Below, in pieces: positions 24,611 to 32,434 of a stretch of DNA of 40,520 nucleotides (its first letter is position 1; each line of letters starts with the position of its first letter). Source of the DNA: Acidobacteria bacterium 13_2_20CM_57_17 (GTDB lineage Bacteria; Acidobacteriota; Terriglobia; Acidiferrales; UBA7541); assembly GCA_001914785.1 (NCBI GenBank), contig MNDE01000191.1, forward strand, positions 1-40,520. The letters run 5' to 3'. The position numbers and the translations under genes were made by a program. The notes beneath the pieces are model-generated. The model had not been told where the DNA came from and searched no databases. It saw only the letters and a program-made list of their open reading frames with translations.

Positions 24611-26305
24611 TCACTGGGCAGTCTGAACAGGAGCAAATTCCGATATGGCTTCCGTGACTCGTTGCTGCTCGGCTAAGGAAATCCCCGGGTACAATGGCAA
24701 AGAAAGAATTTCCGATGCCGCTTCTTCCGAGGCAGGGAAGTCCCCTTTCTTGTACCCTAGACCCTCGTATGCTTTTTGCAGATGAAGCGGAATAGGATAG
24801 TGGATGCCAGTGCTAATACCCGCTTCGGCTAAACGTTTTTGAAGTCCATCTCTATCCAGCGCGCGAACAACATAAAGGTGATAGACGGATCGCACCCAAT
24901 CGGGATCCTGGGGCACCTTAAGGGCAGCGGAGGCAGAATCAAAAAGCTCACGATAGCGCGTGGCAGCCTCGCGCCGTCCCTCGTTCCATTCAGAAAGACG
25001 GCGCAGCTTTGCATGGAGAATACCCGCCTGCAACGCGTCGAGTCTTCCGTTGTATCCCTCCATCTCGTGATAGTACTTGCGCAATTGGCCATGGTCCCTG
25101 AGCATGCGGATTTTACGAGCAACGTCTTCGTCATTCGTGGTAACGGCACCTGCTTCGCCGCAGGCTCCGAGGTTCTTGCCTGGGTAAAAGCTGAAAGCGG
25201 CGGCCCGTCCCATGGAACCGACTTTCTTCCAACGCCATTCTTTCCTTGAAAAGTATTCCGCTCCATGTGCCTGGCATGCGTCCTCAATGACCATGAGGTT
25301 GAATCGCGTGGCAATTTCCAGAATTGGGTCCATGTCGACGGGCCGGCCGTAAAGGTGCACGGGTATGACTGCCGTAACCGGCTTACGAGAGACTCTATGG
25401 ACCAATCGGCCCGTGCCCGCGTCAACCACGCACTGCGTCTCCGCATAATGCAACAATTTCTGCGGATCCATTGTGTAGCTGCGCGGGTCGATATCCACAA
25501 AGTCGGGGCGTCCGCCCGTCTGCGAAATCGCTTCGGTTGTGGCGATAAACGTTAGAGGAACCGTAAGGACAATATCTCCCGGCTGGATGCCGGCAGCGAT
25601 CAGCGCAAACCGAAGAGCGTCTGTCCCGCTGCCCACACCGATGCAAAACCGTGAGTCGCAAAAGCGAGCGAAATCATGTTCGAATTCCTCGACCATTGAG
25701 CCGCCCACGAAGCTGGCTGAACGCAACACAGAACGGAAAACAGAGACAAGCTCCTCTTCAAGCTCCTGGTGAGGCGTTACAAGATCCAAGAAGGGAATAT
25801 GTCCGTTTCGATTCGAGCTGTTATCTTGGCGAGGGATCGCGCGCAAAACTTTCGCTGGATTTCCGGCAGCAATGACGTTTGGAGGTACATCCCGAGTTAC
25901 CACGCTTCCTGCACCGACGATCGCATTCTCGCCGATAACAACCTTGGACAGAATTGTCGCTCCAGAGCCAATCGAAGCACCTCGCTTCACCAAGGTTGTC
26001 TCGACTCTCCAGTCCTTCTCAGTTTGAAGGCCTCCTTCGGTTGTCGTGGCGCGAGGATACGAATCGTTGATGAACGTAACTCCATGACCGACAAAGACGT
26101 TATCTTCAATCGTCACACCTTCGCAGATAAAGCTATGGCTTGAGATCTTGCAGCAGCGGCCAATCCGGGCATTTTTCTGGACCTCAACGAATGCGCCGAT
26201 CTTGGTTTCGTCTCCGATTTCGCAGCCATACAGGTTAATAAACTCGGAGAGTTTTACGTTTTTTCCGAAAAGTACATCAGCAGCAACGCACTGATAGTGA
26301 TTCAT
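24611..26305 (-). CDS. Fused LbH N-acetyltransferase and DegT-type aminotransferase (WbpD-WbpE-like)
   Basis: This 564-residue protein joins two enzymes. Residues ~1-160 are a left-handed beta-helix acyltransferase of the WbpD/WlbB type: hexapeptide rungs, 'FICEGVTIEDNVFVGHGVTFIND', 'VGAGSVVTRDVPPNVIAAGNPAK'. Residues ~170-564 are a PLP-dependent DegT/DnrJ/EryC1 aminotransferase (IPFLDL start, GSGTDAL at ~226-231, VIEDACQAHGA with Asp342, PLP Lys377 in FSFYPGKNLG). Both activities serve consecutive steps, 3-amination and 3-N-acetylation, in UDP-GlcNAc(3NAc)A synthesis. Its ATG overlaps the stop of the WbpB-like gene as ATGA, so oxidation, amination and acetylation are encoded in coupled order. 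In Pseudomonas-type clusters these are normally separate genes. UDP-GlcNAc 6-dehydrogenase (WbpA) is not in the window. Confidence 0.88.
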   Translation of the reverse strand: MNHYQCVAADVLFGKNVKLSEFINLYGCEIGDETKIGAFVEVQKNARIGRCCKISSHSFICEGVTIEDNVFVGHGVTFINDSYPRATTTEGGLQTEKDWRVETTLVKRGASIGSGATILSKVVIGENAIVGAGSVVTRDVPPNVIAAGNPAKVLRAIPRQDNSSNRNGHIPFLDLVTPHQELEEELVSVFRSVLRSASFVGGSMVEEFEHDFARFCDSRFCIGVGSGTDALRFALIAAGIQPGDIVLTVPLTFIATTEAISQTGGRPDFVDIDPRSYTMDPQKLLHYAETQCVVDAGTGRLVHRVSRKPVTAVIPVHLYGRPVDMDPILEIATRFNLMVIEDACQAHGAEYFSRKEWRWKKVGSMGRAAAFSFYPGKNLGACGEAGAVTTNDEDVARKIRMLRDHGQLRKYYHEMEGYNGRLDALQAGILHAKLRRLSEWNEGRREAATRYRELFDSASAALKVPQDPDWVRSVYHLYVVRALDRDGLQKRLAEAGISTGIHYPIPLHLQKAYEGLGYKKGDFPASEEAASEILSLPLYPGISLAEQQRVTEAISEFAPVQTAQ

Positions 26306-27405
26306 AGCCGGACGATTTTCCCTCTCTCCTTTAGTGATTGGTCAGCCGCTTCGAGGAGCTTGACCACACGCAATCCTGCAAGACCGTCATTGAAGGGCGT
26401 TCGATCGTTCCTGATACAGTCCATGAAATACTCGAGCTCGAGCTTCAAAGCCTCCGCTTGTTCCACTCGTGGCGCCCATACATCCCCGGAACGGTAACTC
26501 ACCAGCAATTCATAGACGCTCTGGCCATTCGTGATCTGCACGCCTTTGTCGTAAACCTTGATCTTCTCGTCGGCCTCCAGGTCATTCCATACCAGCATCT
26601 TTTTCTCACCGCCGATCAAAGTCGTCCGAACTTTTACAGGCGAGAGCCAGTTGACATTGATGTGCGCCACTACTTTGTTTGGAAAGTACACGGTGATGAA
26701 GGCCAGGTCCGCCAGGCAATTCAAATGCGTTCCACCCGTGGCGACGACGGCCTCGGGTTTCTCCTGAATGATGTAATCCATGATGGACATATCGTGAGGA
26801 GCGAGGTCCCAAATTACGTTCACGTCATGCTGGAAGAGGCCGAGGTTTACGCGAGTGGAATCGAAGTAATAAAGGTTCCCCAGCGTTCCGTTGTCAACGA
26901 GCTCGCGGATTTTCCGCACCGCGCCGCTGAACAGAAACGTGTGATCCACCATGATCTTGAGCCGTGTCCGCTCCGCCAATTCGATGAGCTCCTCCGCTTG
27001 TTGCGGAGTCGATGTAAAAGGCTTTTCGACGAAAACATGCTTGCCATTCAGCAAGGCGGTTTTCGCAAGTTCGAAGTGCGTCCAGACCGGAGTGACGATG
27101 GCAACCGTGTCAATCCGTGGGGATGTCATAATCTCGGAAAAGTCCGTAGTCAGGTGCACACCCGGGTAGACCCTGTTTGCACGCTTGAGTGCGGCAGGAT
27201 TCTTGTCGCAGATGGTCACGACCTGGCAGTTTTCCAGAGCGTGGAGGTTCCTCACCACATTCGGACCCCAGTAACCGTAACCAAATATGCCTACGCGCAC
27301 CAGGTCAGAGGGGGACTTGTGGGCCTGATACTTCAGGCTTTCCGAAATAGGCACGGAGATTCCTGGAGCGTAGTTATTGCGCCCAGAGTCAGCTTGCGTT
27401 GTCAT
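26302..27405 (-). CDS. wbpB: WbpB-like UDP-N-acetylglucosaminuronate 3-dehydrogenase (Gfo/Idh/MocA)
   Basis: From the ATG at 27405 (AAGGA 5 bases upstream; the ATG at 27411 touches that site) it has 367 residues. VGIFGYGYWGPNVVRN is the NAD-binding loop (GYGYWG at 42-47), and HVFVEKPFTSTPQQAEELI carries the catalytic EKP Lys (127-130). 'GNLYYFDSTRVNLGLFQHDVNVIWDLAPHDMSIMDYI' is the signature of the WbpB/WlbA subgroup. That subgroup oxidises C3 of UDP-GlcNAcA, giving the 3-keto sugar for the aminotransferase. The gene is coupled (ATGA) to the fused acetyltransferase/aminotransferase, strongly supporting this role. A ~30-residue N-terminal extension precedes the Rossmann core. Confidence 0.85.
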   Translation of the reverse strand: MTTQADSGRNNYAPGISVPISESLKYQAHKSPSDLVRVGIFGYGYWGPNVVRNLHALENCQVVTICDKNPAALKRANRVYPGVHLTTDFSEIMTSPRIDTVAIVTPVWTHFELAKTALLNGKHVFVEKPFTSTPQQAEELIELAERTRLKIMVDHTFLFSGAVRKIRELVDNGTLGNLYYFDSTRVNLGLFQHDVNVIWDLAPHDMSIMDYIIQEKPEAVVATGGTHLNCLADLAFITVYFPNKVVAHINVNWLSPVKVRTTLIGGEKKMLVWNDLEADEKIKVYDKGVQITNGQSVYELLVSYRSGDVWAPRVEQAEALKLELEYFMDCIRNDRTPFNDGLAGLRVVKLLEAADQSLKERGKIVRL

Positions 27406-27447
27406 AGGCATCCTTTGAAAGAATCAGCGTCGTGTTCCACTTGCATC

Positions 27448-28662
27448 TCAGTAGGCGCCTTCGCCAAAAAAGGCGGCCCGTGGAGTTTGCAGCAGGATTT
27501 TGATGTCCAGCCAGGGCGACCATGTGCCCGCGTAACGAAGGTCCAGCCGAACCATGTCGTCAAACGAAGTCCTGCTTCGGCCTTTGACTTGCCACAATCC
27601 GGTGATTCCAGGCTTTACGTCTAACACGCGGCGCCGGTGCCAGGTCCTATACGATTCCAGTTCATAGGGAATCGGAGGCCGTGGCCCGACCAGCGACATT
27701 TCCCCTTTAAGGACGTTGATGAATTGGGGCAGTTCATCCAGGCTCGTCTTACGCAGAAACTTTCCCACGCGCGTGACCCGCGGATCCGCCGTAATTTTGA
27801 AAACTGGATTCTTGTCAGAGCCGGTTGCTTTCGAACCGATCTCTCCGGCTATGAATCGCCTCACATAATCCCGATGGATGCCCGGGTCGTTCGCGCAGGT
27901 CATGGACCTGAATTTCAGGAACGTAAATCCCCGTCCGTACTGACCCACTCTTTCTTGACGATAGAAGATCGGCCCTTTCGACGTCAGTTTGATGATGGCG
28001 GAAATAATCGCAAACACAGGAGAGAAAAGCAGGAGAGCCAAAATGCTCCCTGTAATATCCATCGCTCTCTTCAGAATTCGAGGAAGCTTCTTGGTATCAT
28101 TTTGATTAAGCAAGTCTGGATACAGCGTCACGTCCGCCCCATTGTCGCGATTCGGCTCGTTCCAGCCCTCTGGAAAGAAATGGAATGAAATGCGAATCCA
28201 GTCGGCCAGCTCTGCACCCAGCTTTGCCCGGAGCGATTCGGTAACGCTGGCCCGCAACAGATTCTCAAGCGAACGGCGGTCAGCTTCGCAGACTTCGGTG
28301 AATAGTACGCCTAGAATAGCTCCCTCCTGATACCAGCCGGCCATGTCTGTTTCTCTTGTAGAGCGTGAAAGTGCCGCGAGAATTGCCGGCAAGGTCCTTT
28401 GACCTCGATCCGTTAGGAGAGGTTGCGAGGCATCCAGGAGCATTAGCATGAAGGACTTTTGATACCGTTCCGCCCGTTTGCGTTCCCAGCGGAGAACCCT
28501 TCGAAACATTCCTTCAGAAAGGATCTCGCGAGTCTGCAGGTCGGACGAACGGCTATACCGGAGAGGAGCTTCACATCCTTCCCTGGGGCCAGCCGTCTCT
28601 TTCAAGAAACCGCAGCTGAGAGCAAGTGCTTTGTTGCTTCGAGCATGTGCAATTGGCTTCAT
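27448..28662 (-). CDS. Initiating bacterial sugar transferase (polyprenyl-phosphate phosphoglycosyltransferase) with degenerate GGDEF-like N-terminus
   Basis: This 404-residue protein has GGAGG 9 bases before its ATG. Residues ~195-404 form the monotopic PGT domain: '[26 protein letters not shown]' re-entrant helix, '[21 protein letters not shown]', the Asp-Glu dyad in '[10 protein letters not shown]', '[15 protein letters not shown]' and '[13 protein letters not shown]'. It transfers a phosphosugar to undecaprenyl phosphate and so starts repeat-unit synthesis. Instead of the usual membrane-spanning N-terminus it carries a soluble domain (~45-165) that resembles a GGDEF domain ('[21 protein letters not shown]', later '[11 protein letters not shown]'), with YQEGA (111-115) where GGDEF would be. 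It is therefore unlikely to make c-di-GMP; a regulatory or scaffolding role is inferred. Confidence 0.88.
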   Translation of the reverse strand: MKPIAHARSNKALALSCGFLKETAGPREGCEAPLRYSRSSDLQTREILSEGMFRRVLRWERKRAERYQKSFMLMLLDASQPLLTDRGQRTLPAILAALSRSTRETDMAGWYQEGAILGVLFTEVCEADRRSLENLLRASVTESLRAKLGAELADWIRISFHFFPEGWNEPNRDNGADVTLYPDLLNQNDTKKLPRILKRAMDITGSILALLLFSPVFAIISAIIKLTSKGPIFYRQERVGQYGRGFTFLKFRSMTCANDPGIHRDYVRRFIAGEIGSKATGSDKNPVFKITADPRVTRVGKFLRKTSLDELPQFINVLKGEMSLVGPRPPIPYELESYRTWHRRRVLDVKPGITGLWQVKGRSRTSFDDMVRLDLRYAGTWSPWLDIKILLQTPRAAFFGEGAY

Positions 28663-28978
28663 GATATGGAACCTCCGAGAATCCTTTCACTAGGACAGTG
28701 GGTGTTGGAAAAACCGCCAAAAAATTCACGAGGAGCAAATTAGTCCAGCCGCTATAATTCTCGAGCAGCGCAAAGCTGGAGCAGGACGACCCGGCGAAAA
28801 ACTCGATGGTGTCTTCAGAAGCTAACGAGGTCCCTTCAAGGCGGAGGTTCTACAAAAAATTCGATTTTAGACAAGCTACCGCACTAAGAGTCCCAAATCC
28901 CTTAACCTAGGACGAGGACACCTGCTCTACGACCACACCGACCGGTTTCTTTAGGTAATGAAACCGGCGAAACAACAA
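28663..28978. other. Gap inside the EPS locus; probable leader of the sugar-transferase sub-operon
   Basis: No gene is visible. This is the only gap above 300 bases in the minus-strand EPS locus and separates the export/kinase genes from the assembly genes. A hairpin close to the kinase stop (listed separately) and the length suggest that a terminator and/or a new promoter for the assembly half lies here. An AT-rich AATTATAG on the minus strand near 28750-28757 could be a -10 element, but no matching -35 at normal spacing is present, so I do not call a promoter. Confidence 0.4.
28942..28967 (-). terminator. Perfect 8-bp hairpin just after the BY-kinase gene, possible attenuator/terminator
   Basis: CCGGTTTC (28942-28949) and GAAACCGG (28960-28967) pair perfectly around a 10-base loop, starting 11 bases after the kinase stop on the minus strand. 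No T-run follows, so intrinsic termination would be inefficient; RNA-processing or partial attenuation between export and assembly genes is an alternative. Confidence 0.45.
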
Positions 28979-29899
28979 TTAACCCCTTACGTGTTCGCTT
29001 CTCCCGTAGTACGCATAAGGGCTGCCAAGGGCGTCATCTTCAACACCATTCAGCACAACACCTAGTAATCTGCTCTCACGAAGCTCCTGACAGGCCGTCC
29101 GAGCCAAATCAGAGGAAGTCCTGCCCGCGCCAACGACGAGGATCACTCCATCACACGTTGGTGCCAACACAGCGGCATCCGACACTGGCAATACCGGCGA
29201 CGTGTCCACGATGACCCAATCGAACAGAGTGTTCAGCCGCTCGAACAAGCTCTTCGTCCGCGTGCTGCCAAGCAATTCCGTCGGATTTGAGACTGGTCTC
29301 CCAGCGGGAATGAAGAAGAGATTCTCGCCGGTGCCCGACTGAATGATGGAAAATTCATCGGCGTCGCCGCGAAGGTAGTCACTGAGCCCTGGAGAGGAGG
29401 GGGCTCCTAAACTCACGTGCAGTTTGGGAGCGCGAAGGTCAGCGTCAATAAGCAATGCATGCCGTTCGTGCTGATGTACGATCGCGCGCGCAAGATTCAG
29501 GCTTACGAACGACTTTCCTTCACCAGCCTGGGCGCTTGTGACAAGCAGAGTACGAAAGGGCTTCTTTTCACGCAGGCGGTATAGACGCGCGCGCAAAATG
29601 CGGAATTGTTCGGCGCATTGATCGAAAGACTGCTCATTGAACAAAACGAGAGAATCCTTGTGGAGCTTCCAGGCAGGCTTTGCGCAGCGTTGTCGCAACG
29701 CATTTAGCCCGGGAGCGAACGAGGTCAGCGATGGACGAGGGGGAGGTCCGGAAGGTGCGAAACTTGAGGTCGCGCGCAACTCCTCTTCGCGTTGCTCAGT
29801 CCAAAAAGCCACAGGTTCGGGCGGTATTGTCTCTGCACCCGATGCTACTGGTGTTTGCTGCGACTGAATCTTTTGAAGAGCCTCAAAGATGCGACTCAT
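28979..29899 (-). CDS. BY-kinase-type ATPase of capsule/EPS assembly (CpsD/CapB-like, separate from Wzz)
   Basis: This 306-residue protein has Walker A TSAQAGEGKS (121-130), Walker A' 'ALLIDADLRAPKL' (148-160) and Walker B 'WVIVDTSP' (228-235), the three motifs of bacterial tyrosine kinases of the CpsD/Wzc C-domain type. A ~110-residue N-terminal linker (starting MSRIFEALQK) replaces the membrane part, which is supplied by the separate Wzz-like gene two positions upstream. The C-terminal tail has only three tyrosines (Tyr295, 297, 298 in SPYAYYG), fewer than the usual cluster. Cyclic (de)phosphorylation would set chain length. Its ATG overlaps the ATPase stop (ATGA) and has AAAGGA 9 bases upstream. 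Confidence 0.87.
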   Translation of the reverse strand: MSRIFEALQKIQSQQTPVASGAETIPPEPVAFWTEQREEELRATSSFAPSGPPPRPSLTSFAPGLNALRQRCAKPAWKLHKDSLVLFNEQSFDQCAEQFRILRARLYRLREKKPFRTLLVTSAQAGEGKSFVSLNLARAIVHQHERHALLIDADLRAPKLHVSLGAPSSPGLSDYLRGDADEFSIIQSGTGENLFFIPAGRPVSNPTELLGSTRTKSLFERLNTLFDWVIVDTSPVLPVSDAAVLAPTCDGVILVVGAGRTSSDLARTACQELRESRLLGVVLNGVEDDALGSPYAYYGRSEHVRG

Positions 29900-30852
29900 A
29901 GAATTCGTTCCTTTGATTGGACAAACGCGGAAGGACGCTGACGAATGCGATCCTGCCGCTTGGCGAATTCCTGGAGCAGCGAGCCACTCTCTCGCGAGTT
30001 ATCTTGAGACATTAAATTGGCGGCCTGATCATCGGGCATACCGGCGAAGAGTTCGAATTCACGTGCTGCCTCATCTACCATTTGCGGCGTAACAAATTTT
30101 CGGTCATCAACGAAGGCATTGATCAAAGCATGGTCGGAGAGCACGTTGATCACGCGGGGAATCCCACAGGCGTATTTGTGGAGCCGTTCGATGGCTTCCG
30201 CGGTAAAGATTGCTCTACCGTTCGCTCCGGCGATATGAAGCCGTTGTGCGATGTAGCCGCGCGTTTCTTCCAGCGAAAGCCGGCTGGTCCTGCAGCACAG
30301 CGTAATCCTTTGCCGAAGTTGCCGCAGTTGGGGATGTCTGAGTTTCGTCTCGAGCTCTGGCTGCCCCGACAGTACAATTTGGAGCAACTTTTCCGTCGAA
30401 GTTTCCAAATTGGTGAGGAGGCGGATTTCTTCGAGGAGTTGCGGTGTGAGGTTCTGGGCCTCGTCCACAACTAGAACTGCCGGCTCCCCCGCATGCTGAC
30501 GATCCAGCAGCCAGCGGTTCAGCTTCATAAGCATCTCGGCCTTGGAGCGCGATTCAGAGTAGATCCCGAAATCCGCCATCAAATACTCGAACAAGTCATT
30601 TACGTTTAGCTGAGTGTTGAATACAAAGGCGGTTGCGGCTCGCTGATGGTGGAGCCATTTCATCAGCATGTTAAGCAGCGTCGTCTTTCCCGTTCCTGCT
30701 TCGCCTGTAAGCAGAATGATGCCTTTCCGAGTCTGAATCCCGTACGTCATGCCGGCCAGCGCTTCTCGTGCGCTCAGGGTCAAGAATGCATAACGCGGGT
30801 CGGGATTGATCCGGAATGGGCTTTCGTTCAAACCGAAGAACTTTTCGTACAT
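29896..30852 (-). CDS. ExeA/GspA-like AAA ATPase of EPS loci (XrtA-associated type)
   Basis: From the ATG at 30852 it has 318 residues and starts 'MYEKFFGLNESPFRINPDPRY', the classic opening of ExeA-like ATPases. Walker A is LLTGEAGTGKTT (47-58), Walker B 'AVLVVDEAQNL' (125-135), followed by 'LTNLETSTEKLLQIVLSGQPEL' (sensor region). The helical C-domain ends in a charged tail. Such ATPases are a regular part of exosortase-A and related EPS loci; their precise role (energising export or regulating the kinase) is not settled. A TTG 15 bases upstream is possible, but the family start is MYE. It is coupled to the BY-kinase by ATGA. Confidence 0.85.
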   Translation of the reverse strand: MYEKFFGLNESPFRINPDPRYAFLTLSAREALAGMTYGIQTRKGIILLTGEAGTGKTTLLNMLMKWLHHQRAATAFVFNTQLNVNDLFEYLMADFGIYSESRSKAEMLMKLNRWLLDRQHAGEPAVLVVDEAQNLTPQLLEEIRLLTNLETSTEKLLQIVLSGQPELETKLRHPQLRQLRQRITLCCRTSRLSLEETRGYIAQRLHIAGANGRAIFTAEAIERLHKYACGIPRVINVLSDHALINAFVDDRKFVTPQMVDEAAREFELFAGMPDDQAANLMSQDNSRESGSLLQEFAKRQDRIRQRPSAFVQSKERIL

Positions 30853-30870
30853 ACTCTCCACTCTCAAGCT

Positions 30871-32394
30871 TTAAGCGCGCAAACCGAGCTCACTTCGCTT
30901 CGCAGGAATGTGACTGCTCCTGCCGTTCTTGCTGACGGACGTCCGATTGGCCCAAGGAATCAGCGCCAAAGTGGGCACTCCGAGATGCATATCAATATCC
31001 TGCTTATTCCTCATCGACTTATCCCGCCACTCGGCTACTTGCACCAAGCCCAAACCCAAAACGAAACCTAACCCCAGGCCTCCTATGCCAAAGAGGGGCC
31101 GATTGGGAAAGGAGGGCCGCTCCGGCAAACTGGGCGGATCCAGCACGCGGAACTGTTCGCCTTGTTGACGGTGCTCCAGCTCTGTGGCCATTTGCGATTC
31201 GTTTCGTTTCTTCAACAGTTCGTTGTAGAAATCCTGCGCGGTTTGATGGTCCCGCGTTAAGGCTTTGAACTCCTGCTGAATCGTTGGGCTCAACTGAATG
31301 CGGGCCTGCAATACCCTAATTTGCTTTTGAAGTCCTTCCTGCTCCGCTGTCTTCAGGCGGATGGCTACCTCATTTTGGTGCAACTGCGCCCTCAGCTGTT
31401 GGATCTCAGGTGACTCAATCACTGCTGCTCTTGTCTTCTGATCGATAGGTTGGCCCGGGCGCGCCGCAGGAGCTTCCTGAATCTTCCTTTGCAGATCCGC
31501 GATTTCGTTCTTGAGTTTCACCACGTCCGGATGTTCTTCCGTGTAGTGCCCTTGCAGCGAAAGTAGCTGATCCTGCAGTTTGCCAAGCTGTTGTTCTAGA
31601 GTCTGGGGATTCTGGCCCTCCGCCGACGATTTCCTGGCCGCTACTTGTTGGTTCAACATGGACTCTGTGAATGCCTTATCTTGCAGGGCTTGATTGAGGG
31701 ACTGTGTAACGGCCTCGAGTTGCTGCGTCGTTCCCGTGAGCAACGTAAGAGTGGTCTTTTCATCATCGGGAAGCGCACCCACATAGCGGGATTGAAACGC
31801 GGCCAGCTTGGCGTCCTGGTCGTCGAGCTTGGCCTTGGCATCCTCCAATTGTTTGGCCATGAATTGCGTCGTGTCTTCGGCCTGTCGCTCGTGGAGGTGC
31901 AAATTCTGCTCGATGAACATCGAGGTGATTTCAGAACAAATCTGTTGAGCGACCCGCGCCTCACCGAAGGTGACTTCCACATTGAAGCCGGGCAGCCCCG
32001 CAGACTGTGTACCCTGCATGGGGCTCAACGGTGTCACTGCGATAGACTTCTGCAGCCGTTCCACCAATGCCTCCATCGGCAAGCTGTTGGCGTCTTTCTT
32101 GTACAGGCCAAATTTCTCCACGAGGTGCTGTAACCGTGTGCGGCTAAGGATCTGTTCCTTCATGCTTGCCAGACGCTGGTTGAGGTCCTCGCTCATGACT
32201 GGCTTGACGTAGCTATCTCCCACGACAGGTCGTTCAACCAGGACAATCGTGTGCGAGATGTATTTTTCCGGCAGAACCAGGCTTAACAGGAACCCCCCCA
32301 TCACTCCAACAACTGTTGGGAGGATCAGCGACCAGCGTCTTCGCCGAAGAATCGCCCAGTAGTCTTCAAAAGTGAACTCTCGATTAGTGGCCAT
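30871..32394 (-). CDS. Wzz/GumC-like chain-length determinant (PCP) protein
   Basis: This 507-residue protein (start ATG 32394, MATNREFTFEDYWAILRRRRW; an ATG at 32430 is also in frame) has the Wzz layout. It has TM1 (~25-46), a long periplasmic region with coiled coil (~170-400, e.g. 'TTQFMAKQLEDAKAKLDDQD', 'LEQQLGKLQDQLLSLQGHYT'), the Pro-rich 'LDPPSLPERPSFPNRP' and TM2 (~430-455). A ~55-residue cytoplasmic tail lacks a kinase domain. It controls polymer length and links the polymerase to the export channel; the partner BY-kinase is encoded two genes downstream. GAGGA lies ~12 bases before the chosen ATG. Confidence 0.87.
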   Translation of the reverse strand: MATNREFTFEDYWAILRRRRWSLILPTVVGVMGGFLLSLVLPEKYISHTIVLVERPVVGDSYVKPVMSEDLNQRLASMKEQILSRTRLQHLVEKFGLYKKDANSLPMEALVERLQKSIAVTPLSPMQGTQSAGLPGFNVEVTFGEARVAQQICSEITSMFIEQNLHLHERQAEDTTQFMAKQLEDAKAKLDDQDAKLAAFQSRYVGALPDDEKTTLTLLTGTTQQLEAVTQSLNQALQDKAFTESMLNQQVAARKSSAEGQNPQTLEQQLGKLQDQLLSLQGHYTEEHPDVVKLKNEIADLQRKIQEAPAARPGQPIDQKTRAAVIESPEIQQLRAQLHQNEVAIRLKTAEQEGLQKQIRVLQARIQLSPTIQQEFKALTRDHQTAQDFYNELLKKRNESQMATELEHRQQGEQFRVLDPPSLPERPSFPNRPLFGIGGLGLGFVLGLGLVQVAEWRDKSMRNKQDIDMHLGVPTLALIPWANRTSVSKNGRSSHIPAKRSELGLRA

Positions 32395-32434
32395 CGCTAT
32401 TCGTTTTCCTCGAACTGGTCGATCTGCCATTCAC

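Noticed and set aside
26338..27624. Long plus-strand open frame (428 codons) opposite the WbpB-like gene
   Set aside because: It lies wholly antisense to a gene with clear NAD-binding and EKP motifs and continues into the sugar transferase; its translation has no recognisable domain. Codon bias of the real gene explains it.
28741..28800. Possible sigma-70 promoter around AATTATAG before the sugar transferase (minus strand)
   Set aside because: The nearest TTG-containing -35-like element is 8-11 bases away instead of ~17; no acceptable pair was found.
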